A stretch of 64,000 nt of DNA from Talpa occidentalis. Taxonomy: Eukaryota > Chordata > Mammalia > Eulipotyphla > Talpidae. Both the position numbers and the translations under genes were made by a program. This document shows positions 56,575 to 64,000 of the stretch, piece after piece. How positions within the stretch are numbered: position 1 is the first letter of the stretch; each line of letters starts with the position of its first letter. The notes under the pieces are model-generated. The model saw only the letters and a program-made list of their open reading frames with translations, was not told where the DNA came from and did not search any database. Location: contig NW_023605305.1 of NCBI RefSeq assembly GCF_014898055.3, forward strand, positions 112,936,734-113,000,733, read 5' to 3'.

Positions 56575-58005
56575 TACCCATTTTTAAATATAAGGAAGAA
56601 AACATAATCTTATTTAAAGAGAAAAGTAGAAAATGAGTGGATTCAAGAGATCAGAGGAATAACCCTCCTTTCAGTATGAGGCATGTAACTGTGTGGGGTT
56701 CTCGATTTTGAGGGGTATGGGCTCATCTGTGCAATGAGCTTGTGCCTCAATGATTTTAAATGGATCCCTGTCTGGGGCCTATCTCCCAGCCTCTAGGGAT
56801 ACAAGCCTTTTGAGCTCTGCCACAAACAGAACAGCAGGGACAGCCCTGGACTGGACCCAGAAGGACTAGAAACACTATTACATTGGTATGAGGGATGAGG
56901 TCAAAGAACAATTGTAGAAGAAAGGGATGAATCAGACCCAAAGAAGACATACTATTTCCAAAATCTAAAGTCTTAGCATACACCATATAAGGTATACAGT
57001 GGTTAGGAACTGAGAGGATCAGGGAGAAGCTGGACAGCAGGTTGCAAAAGCAGATGGGTGAGTTCAAACATATATAAGGCATGAAGGAGAACGAGGTGGG
57101 AAGAGCCCCTTCCTTTTGGAAACCGGCAGCTGGTTCAAGAGGGTGGGAGAGATTAGTCCCTGGCTGGGTCTCTTAAAGGAAAAGATCTAGGAAGTCCGTG
57201 CCTCTAAATATATGGTAAAACTTAACAGAAGTAATTTCAGGATGGGATGTAATTTTTGAAATTATCTGGCCATAATCCTACCCATCATCACGGTCCGTCC
57301 TCACTCAGGTGCTCATCCAGTGATCTTGCCTCGGCCCCTGTGCTATGATCATCTTACTTTGTCTCTTGTACACTTGTTCTTACTCCTGTTATCCCCTCAC
57401 CGCACATGTTAATTAGTTTTTAAGTTTTATTTTTCAGGTTTTCTTTATAGGGTTAGTTTTAGTAATTGGATTTCTCTCGGTAGCCTGTAGATTTTATTAA
57501 TTTAGGAGTAAAAAATTTTCACTGTGTAAAAATCACCTGGTAAAGTTGCAGTTAGTGGGTTTTTTGAAAATTTTATAGTCTTGCCTTTAGGCAAAAAACT
57601 GGTCAGGTTGTTTTGCTGCAAAGGTAAATTTGGCTTATGATCGAAATATTAGAACAGTTACTCTAACAACTTGCTAGTAGCTACTGGAGGTGTCAACACA
57701 ATTACCAAAGAGTTCTTTATTTTCTTTCACTGTTCCTGGTGGCCCATTTCAAACAGGTCCTTTTAAAAGTTACACCAAGGATAATTATATATTTTCTTTT
57801 CCCCTGGTTCTTGTGGACATAAGAATAAATAAGACCATCACATTCAGGCCAACACACACAAGCACACACAATTTGAGGTCACCGAAATGCTTTATGTTAA
57901 ACTAGGCTTCCTTGAGCCTGACATTAATACCTAGGATAAGAACAGCAGTTAGTAGGAATACTGGAGAGTGTTGGGAGTAATTATAGATTTGCATTTAATA
58001 ATCCC
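56575..58005. other. Unassigned DNA, no gene seen
   Basis: 57180-57900 is AT-rich and repeat-free by eye. The 108-codon minus frame (56756-57082) has no motif. Confidence 0.4.
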
Positions 58006-58009
58006 TGTC

Positions 58010-58387
58010 CCTGCTCTCTAATGCTGGGGAACAAGCCACTCCAAAATTGTTGGTTTAAAATGATTACAGCATTCATTTAGCTCTAAAATCTGCACTTTTG
58101 GCCAGGCTCAGTGGAGGTAGTTAGTCCTTATTTATGCCAGATCGTGTCAGCGTCACAAGCCCTCAGGCTGGAAGCATCTCATGGCACACTCACCACAAGG
58201 CTGGGGCTGATTCTGGCTCCTGGCTGGGAGGTTCTGTTCTCCACAAGGGACCCCTGTGTGAGCTAGTTTGGGCTTCCTCTTGGCACATGGGACTGTCAGA
58301 AGTTTGAGCAGCCAAGAAAGAGAACATGCGAAGAGGTGATATTGGCTTTTTGACTTCATATCAGAAGTCATGCAACATTGCTTCTGC

Positions 58388-58390
<3 letters not shown>
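58010..58390. repeat. Ancient mammalian repeat relic (family not named)
   Basis: 'CAAGCCACTCCAAAATTGTT', 'TTGGCCAGGCTCAGTGG', 'AGGCTGGAAGCATCTCATGG' and 'CCAAGAAAGAGAACATGCGA' follow a mammal-wide repeat. A microsatellite is attached to its end. Confidence 0.4.
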
Positions 58391-58427
<37 letters not shown>

Positions 58428-58434
58428 AAAATCA
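58391..58434. repeat. (GT)n microsatellite
   Basis: An uninterrupted GT run of about 22 units. Confidence 0.98.
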
Positions 58435-58444
58435 CCACAAATAA

Positions 58445-58815
58445 AAACAGGGGTTAATATCTAAGATCTACAAAGAACTCATACAACTCAACAACAATAA
58501 AATAACCCAACAATCAAAATAACCCAACAATCAAAACCAAACAGAAGAGCTAAATAGAACCTTTTTCAAAGAAGACATACAGATGGCCAAGATGTGCTTG
58601 AAAAAATGCTCATCATCACCACTTATCATCAGGGAAATGCAAAGCAAAATCACAATGAGATACCACCTCACCTCCTTGAGAATGGCCCACATCGAAAAGA
58701 CCAGAAACAAGTGTTAGCGAAGGTGTGGAGAAAAAGGAATCCTTGTACTACGTTAGTGGATTATAGAGACTGGTCCAGCCCCTATGGGAAACAAAATGGG
58801 TTCCACACTGAACAA
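58445..58815 (+). mobile_element. L1 ORF2 C-terminal fragment
   Basis: 'TATCTAAGATCTACAAAGAA', 'CAAAGAAGACATACAGATGG', 'CATCAGGGAAATGCAAAGC', 'CACAATGAGATACCACCTCA' and 'GACTGGTCCAGCCCCTATGG'. Contains a tandem duplication of AATAACCCAACAATCAA at 58501-58535. Confidence 0.8.
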
Positions 58816-59760
58816 GATGATGTAAACCTGTTTCTTAGTTTCTGGTGAATGAGACAGACAATATTAAGAGCAATATAACCTGGGATAGATGTTCCAAAGG
58901 ATGTGAACCTGGTGGTAAATGAATGGACAGTCATTTTAGGAGGAAGGGGTGATTGGTATGGGCACCCCATATGAGCACTTAATATTCCAGTTGAGATATG
59001 AAGAAGACATGACCCAGTCATATAAAAAAATAGGAATAAATAGCCCAGACATCGAAAATAGTAAAAGCAATGACTGAAGGGTTTGAGAAACAGAAGGAGG
59101 GTGCATTAGTTAAGAAATGTTAGCTGTAATAGCAATGAAACTCCAAAATCTCAGTGACTTAGCAAAGTGAACATTTATGTTTCATTTACTTATAGTCTAA
59201 TTGATAGCTGAGGTTTCACCCCTATATCAGTATCTAGGTAATAGATGGAGGAAGAAAGAAAGAATTGTGTCTGGGGGTCATTTATCGTCCAGGATTAGAA
59301 GTGACACCTGCCATTCTATTCCCATTTCACAGGCAAGACCCAGTCAGTGACCACATTAACAAGAAGGAGTGACAAGAATCACATTTTGGTTGGAGTCTGA
59401 TTGACAGCCCATAGGAGTGGTTTGCCAAGGAGCTAGTCAGTCTTTGACTCGAAGGCCAAAGTGTCTAGAGATTAACAAGTGGTGGGGGTTAGAAGGAGAG
59501 GGAAAGAAACAGGGGAAAAGGAGGAATGAGAGAGGCAGAAGGAGATAGAGAGGAAAACTGATAGAATAATTTGACAGTGAGAATTAAGCTGGAGCAAAAC
59601 CGGGCAAGGTCTTTCAGGACATGGAGAGAAGTCCTCATTTTAATCAAAGAGCGATGGAAATACACTGAGAAGTTTTAAGCATAAAACTCATTTTACCTTT
59701 TAAAAACATCTCTATTGTGGAGGGAATGAATTTGAGAGCAGCAGGTGTAAACGTGGCTAC
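58816..59760. other. Unassigned DNA with old repeat scraps
   Basis: 59100-59250 has the same ancient-repeat wording as 49000 ('ATCTCAGTGACTTAGCAAAG'). 59475-59560 is purine-rich. 59590-59755 is the left part of an old repeat split by the following SINE. Confidence 0.4.
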
Positions 59761-59764
59761 TGGA

Positions 59765-60030
59765 GGGCCTCCCCAGTGGTGCAGCAGTGGAGCACTGGGC
59801 TGTGAAGCTGCCTGCAGCCTCTGCAGCACTGGTTCGATCCCCAGCCACTGGCGAGGGTCCCACATGGTGCACAGACCTCTCCTGCCACGCCCGCTGCTCC
59901 CCTCAGCAGTGTATTTCGTCAGTCTGCATGTTCTGTTTCCCGCTCTGTCTCTGGTGAATTCTCTCACCCTCCTGCGCTTCTGACAGTACCCAGTGCTTGG
60001 ATAAATAAATAAATAAATCTTTTAAAAAAA
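59765..60030 (+). mobile_element. tRNA-derived SINE (Rhin-1-like), subfamily A
   Basis: The best-preserved full-length copy: GGGCCTCCCCAGTGGTGCAG, 'CTGTGAAGCTGCCTGCAGCC', 'GGTTCGATCCCCAGCC', 'GCGAGGGTCCCACATGGTGC', 'CAGCAGTGTATTTCGTCAGT', 'CTCCTGCGCTTCTGACAGTA', 'CCCAGTGCTTGG' and a (AAAT)n tail. Perfect 12-base duplication GTGGCTACTGGA at 59753-59764 and 60031-60042. Confidence 0.96.
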
Positions 60031-60199
60031 GTGGCTACTGGAAAACTTTAGGCAGAGGATGACTGTGGTTTGCTAAAGGATGCTGATGCAGACATGGAGA
60101 GGAGTGGTTACATTTGACATATGTTTGGAGGGATGACCAGCAAGCTTATATATGATTGGTAACTATTTTCTGAATGAATGAATAAATGAGTGAATGAAT

Positions 60200-60790
60200 G
60201 ATGCCTAACATTTATTGATCACATATGATGTCAGACTCTGCACTAGTTTGTTTTTTTCTAATATTTTATTTTATATAATTCTTACATCATTTTTCATTTT
60301 TGCACAATGTATGCATTTTCATTTTGGTTGTATTCCCCATACAATTGCACCTCCCCTTATTTTGACCCTAATCCTTCCTCTCCCTGCCCCTCCCCCCAGT
60401 AGTGTGTCTCTGGTTTATAGTTGCTTGCTGATTTTGATTTTTACTTTGTATAATTAGTCTTTTTCCTGGTCCCTTCTTTAGGTTTTCTAAATTCCTGCTA
60501 TGAGTGAGACCATCCGGTATTTTTCTTTTTCTTTCTGACTTATTTCGCTGAGCATGATCCCTTCCAGCTCCATCCATGTTCTCTGCACTAGTTTTTCCAC
60601 AGATTATGACATTACCATGTCGGTGGATTATATAGACTGGTCCAGCCCCTATGAGAAACAGAATGTGTCATGATTAAATTGATTACAGGTGAGGAAACTG
60701 AGACCCAAGAGAGATTAAATGCTTGCTCCTAGCTAGACAAATAATTTGAGACCACGTCAGAACTAGAACACAAGCATTCTGCCTTCAGAA
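60200..60790 (-). repeat. MIR relic, minus strand, split by an L1
   Basis: 60200-60249 ('CTAACATTTATTGATCACAT', 'GATGTCAGACTCTGCACTAG') and 60605-60790 ('ACAGGTGAGGAAACTGAGAC', 'CTAGCTAGACAAATAATTTG', 'ACCACGTCAGAACTAGAACA') are parts of one reversed MIR. Within the right half, 60612-60670 carries an L1-like scrap ('GACTGGTCCAGCCCCTATGA'). Confidence 0.65.
60250..60590 (-). mobile_element. Young 5'-truncated L1 3' end, minus strand, with target duplication
   Basis: On the minus strand: 'GGATGGAGCTGGAAGGGATC', 'GCTCAGCGAAATAAGTCAG', 'AACCAGAGACACACTACTGG', a G-rich tract (C-rich here at 60380-60398), 'GCAATTGTATGGGGAATACA', then an extra segment 'ACCAAAATGAAAATGCATAC' before the A-rich end. 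Perfect 14-base duplication CTCTGCACTAGTTT at 60236-60249 and 60591-60604. Confidence 0.93.
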
Positions 60791-60794
60791 CGCT

Positions 60795-61980
60795 CATCCT
60801 CCTGGATCCAAATATTCCACAAGTCTTTCCTAAAGGTAATGAGTTTATTAATAATCTTCAAACGTCCCCAAACTCTGAGCCACACATCCCCTTCGCCACA
60901 GATAGGCAGAACATTTCAAAGAAGTATCGTCCAGTACCACAGGTCAGCCCGAACATGTTGGCGGTACTGCTGGAGTCCCATCTTTTGGGGGAGTTCACAT
61001 CTTGTTTCTGAAATCCCTGCCTTTGGTAACTCCTATTAAAGCCAGTTGTAATGTACTTGTAAGATCAATTGCTCGGAGGAGAGTCTGTTCTGAATTAGAA
61101 AATTGTTGCTGCTAAGGAGCCCCCGGGGGTTGGGGAGTCGAGGTTGAAGAGAGGCACATGGGCTCAACATGGCAGGTCCCTGTGCTGATAATGAATGAGG
61201 AGCCATGGCCAGTAAGGCCCACAGAAAGAAAAACACTTAAGCCTCTTGATGAAAGGCCAGATGAGAAGGTAAGTGTTATAATTCAAATGGAAATAAAAGC
61301 CAGCGGCAGGTTATCCTTCCTTCTCGGCAGAGGGTTTACAGGACCGCTTTCCTGCAGCTCTGGTGGCAGTGATGGATTATCTGGGAAGGTGAAGCAGCTG
61401 AGCGGGTCTACCCCTTCCTCTTCCACCCCCAAGCCCCCTCTGGCTACAAAGTTTCAGGACAGCTTTAATCCCTCTTAGTCTCCACTCTCCCACGAATCCC
61501 AAGACAAGTCTCTGGAGTTGCAGGGCCTGGAGAGCATCCTCCCAGGCTATTTCCTGAAATCCAAGCCTGAGAGACAGGCATTGGCCTTCAGGTGTTTGCC
61601 AGAATCCTCCATTCATTACCCTGTTGGGAAGGATCGTGTGAGGAATCTGGAGCGGAGGACTGTTTGGGTCTGGTCTCCAAGGGAGCGTTGGTTGTTCAAG
61701 AGTGGCTCACTGAAGGAGTGAGCGGTCCCTTTCGGAGACACTCAGCAAGGTGGGGTGCAGGTAAGATTGATGGAGCAGGAATGGAAGAATCGGTCCTCTG
61801 TCCAGTCACTTCCTGCCCCACTCTCAATGAGGAAGACTGTCTTGCTGCTCTCCCTCCTCCTAATACTGATTGCCATTAAGTGCTCTGACGGTCTCCAAGG
61901 TATTTCAAGGTCACTATGTACAAAACGGACCCCCAGAACATCTCTCTGGGTTCGTCTAGGTTTCCTGGCGTAGCAAATTC
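60795..61980. other. Repeat-poor, mildly GC-rich DNA; no exon supported
   Basis: The largest frames are 61158-61478 (106 codons) and 61592-61879 (95 codons), on the plus strand. The first has a donor-like AAG/GTAAGT at 61269 but no polypyrimidine-tract acceptor upstream and no recognisable protein family. This is the best place in the window to test for a cryptic exon, but I do not call one. Confidence 0.35.
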
Positions 61981-61984
61981 TGTA

Positions 61985-62665
61985 AACTGAGATTCATCTT
62001 GACAACTTTTTCTCATTATGTCTGTATCCAGCTCCCCACCAGGTCTTGTACATTTTGCCTCTTTAGCCTCTTTTCAGTCTATCCCCTTTTGTCAACTCCA
62101 TGGTTTGGTTACTGCCACCATCTTCCGGAGCAGAGCGAGAGCCTCCTCGTTGGTATCTCACATCTGTCCTCCCTCTGTTCCATTCCTGACTTAGAGGAGT
62201 GTTCAAAATAAAAAATGCAAGTGACTTCATTTGGCCAACAGATCCTCCTACCATGCCTGTGCCTACCCACATCTCTACCCTCAATACTTTCTGGCCATTC
62301 TGCCTCTTCACCTCCTCAAAGTCACGTGTGCACCCCTGCCTCAGGCTTATCTACCCGGCCCCTGCCTGGCCTCATTCTTATTTAACTCATGGTCATTCTC
62401 AGGATCTCAGCTCAAACATCACTTCCTTGTAGCGATGCTTCCTCATTCATTGCTCTGACAAGCAGTCCCTGTGAATAACCTCTTGTAGGATTTTGCACAC
62501 TGTCTTCATAGCATTGAGAGAATTAGTGAAATGACAGATGCATTTGTGTGATTGTTTAATTTCTGTCCCCCTGAGTAGACTGAACCCCTTGAGGGCAGAT
62601 TCCTGACTGGTTTTATCATTGCTTTTGCAGTGTCTACCACAGTGTCTAACCATATGTATACATAT
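61985..62665 (+). mobile_element. L2 (CR1-clade LINE) 3' part
   Basis: Long run of L2 phrases in order: 'GTTACTGCCACCATCTTCCG', 'GTATCTCACATCTGTCCTCC', 'GGATCTCAGCTCAAACATCA', 'CTTCCTTGTAGCGATGCTTC', 'CCTTGAGGGCAGATTCCTGA', 'GCAGTGTCTACCACAGTGTC'. No open frame. Recognised from family wording. Confidence 0.7.
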
Positions 62666-63260
62666 ACAGGATCTAAATGTATATACGCCCTTTCAGATCA
62701 AAGGATGCATGAATTCCCAGTAAACTATTGCAAGTGTTCTGTGCTCTGACATCACTGGAGTCATCAGAAATTCTTCCATGAAGTATGATATTCCAATAGC
62801 TATTGGGAGAATGAACAGGAGTTAGGAAGACACAGATATCAGAGGACAGTCCACACCAATGATAGAGGAAAACAAGCTCAGGACAATATAGATTTAGACA
62901 CTTCTCATGTAACTGCAGAGAAGAGCAAAGGAAGGTCAGGGATTACCAAGGCCAGGGCAACATTCTACTTGACTTTATTTCTATGTTCTGGTAAATATAT
63001 AGATATATATAGATATATATATATAGATATATATATATCAGTGAAATGCCATGATTGGTGTATAGAAAGACTTTAAAAAATTACTCGTGCTTAAGTAAAA
63101 AAGATGGAAGAAATTCTGAGAAAGGGAGATTGTTTTGGAGGTCACGGGTGTGGACTTGGATGAGGGTCGGGGATAGCCTGGTTTAAATTAAAGTTGAGCT
63201 TGAGAAGCAGCAGAAAAACATTTAGGAAGTAGGATAATGATTTGTGGAAATACTCATGAA
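62666..63260. other. Unassigned DNA with TA-rich microsatellite
   Basis: TA/GATATA tract at 62993-63040. No gene seen. Confidence 0.5.
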
Positions 63261-63289
63261 AGGGGGTGGGGGGAGGGGGTGGATGTGGG
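63261..63289. other. G-rich tract, potential G-quadruplex
   Basis: Runs of five, six and five G separated by single bases, then GG and GGG. It fits the usual four-run G-quadruplex pattern if longer runs are shared. Confidence 0.6.
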
Positions 63290-63585
63290 AAGTGATTAAA
63301 AGCAATTTCTCCAAACTGTTGAGAGTAGTTTTCATTTGGAGGTGCAGAGGCAGCACGAAGGAGTGGGTGGCTTCAAGGGCTGCTGGCGCCTATTTTATAT
63401 TTTACCACAAATAACACTATAATCCAGGTAAATACAGTGTGTTACTTACAATGCAAATTTGACCTCAACATTGGCCCTGTGGATATTCCTCTCAGCATTG
63501 ACATTCCTCCTGTGCAAACACGGCCCCAGGAAGTCACCGTATGTCCCAGTACAACTTTTAAACCAACATTTAAGAATATAATTTA

Positions 63586-63835
63586 GGGGCCTCCCAGATG
63601 ACCAGGGGTTAACAACAGCACTATCAAGCTATTGCCAGCCACTACAGCATGAGTTCGATCCCCGGCCAGCCACGCTGCTGATCTACATGGTGCAACAGAC
63701 CTCTCCTGCTCCCCTCGGCAATGGATTTCAGTAGATCTGCCTGTTCTGCTCCCCACTCTCTCTGGTGAACCTCTCATCCCCCCACCCTACACCTCTGGTT
63801 TATACCCCAGTTCTTATATGCATAAATAAAAAATC
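63586..63835 (+). mobile_element. tRNA-derived SINE (Rhin-1-like), subfamily B, diverged
   Basis: GGGCCTCCCAGATGACCAGG head, box-B-like AGTTCGATCCCCGG, 'CTACATGGTGCAACAGACCT', 'CTGTTCTGCTCCCCACTCTC', 'ACCTCTGGTTTATACCCCAG', tail TGCATAAATAAAAAATC. Duplication AAGAATATAATTTA (63572-63585) against AAGAAATAT...AATTTTA (from 63837), the copy enlarged by TA slippage. Confidence 0.88.
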
Positions 63836-64000
63836 AAGAAATATATATATAATTTTATGAGGATTTCCATTTCAAATCATTTAGCAATCACAACTTTACT
63901 GTCCCCAATCTTTCCAGATAGAAAATTGAAAAATAAAGAGAAAAAATCCTGTCCCAAATCATAGGCTAGCGCAACTGATCCAGATGGGTCAGGTGGCAGA

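Noticed and set aside
57690..57905. 71-codon frame in AT-rich DNA, considered as a retroviral fragment
   Set aside because: No retroviral motif or neighbouring LTR could be supported.
59717..59983. Open frames on both strands around 59644-59983
   Set aside because: These are translations of the SINE body. The same peptides recur at other SINE copies (15010, 22509, 35880, 63583).
61592..61879. 95-codon frame overlapping another at 61755
   Set aside because: Two plus frames overlap with no family match; both look like chance frames in repeat-poor DNA.
4871..63835. tRNA gene-like heads in the SINEs
   Set aside because: Box-B-like motifs are present but the tRNA folds are degenerate and each is joined to a SINE body, so these are not tRNA genes.

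Overview
This window looks like mammalian nuclear DNA, most likely from a bat of the horseshoe/leaf-nosed group (Rhinolophidae or Hipposideridae). The main reason is a family of about 12 tRNA-headed SINEs that begin GGGCCTCCCTGGTGGC, have a box-B-like GTTCGATCCC, carry a tRNA-unrelated body and end in an AAATAAATAAATCTT tail. I recall this as the Rhin-1 type of rhinolophoid bats. That assignment is from memory and was not searched. Mammal-wide old repeats (MIR, L2, MER5A-like, L1M-like) fit a placental mammal.

I find no protein-coding gene, rRNA, tRNA gene, CRISPR array or operon. All long open frames are short, lack family motifs, and mostly lie in repeats or low-complexity sequence. The window reads as intergenic or deep intronic DNA whose content is layers of transposable elements of different ages.

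Layout. 1-1030: L1 ORF2 3' part with a nested SINE. 1.1-4.4 kb: mostly unassigned. 4.4-6.5 kb: SINE and L2-like DNA. 7.0-9.7 kb: minus-strand L1 3' ends. 10.1-11.0 kb: MIR and a palindromic DNA-transposon-like piece. 11.9-17.1 kb: one old plus-strand L1, from 5' UTR to 3' end, that has lost its reverse-transcriptase core and carries three nested SINEs. 18.2-21.0 kb: MIR cluster. 21.5-22.2 kb: L1 endonuclease-region relic. 24-25 kb: L1 3' ends. 27.7-29.3 kb: a more GC-rich block that may be a minus-strand retroviral LTR. 32.0-32.2 kb: palindromic MITE-like element. 34.6-38.05 kb: L1 relics with two nested SINEs. 38.9-39.5 and 42.9-43.3 kb: two younger L1 3' ends, both with a 5' inversion of the twin-priming type. 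45.5-50 kb: MER5A-like, L2 and MIR relics. 52.9-53.2 and 60.2-60.6 kb: two young truncated L1s with target-site duplications. 53.3-56.6 kb: MER5A-like, MIR and LTR-like relics. 62.0-62.7 kb: L2. 63.6-63.8 kb: last SINE.

The elements relate by parasitism, not by shared pathway: the SINEs presumably moved with L1 enzymes (A-rich tails, 11-17 bp target duplications), and six of the twelve SINEs sit inside older L1s. I see no previously undescribed molecular system. The more informative items are the nested insertions that allow relative dating, the two twin-primed L1s, an internal L1 deletion, SINE subfamily structure, G-rich tracts in the L1 3' UTR, and three unassigned blocks worth testing for conservation.
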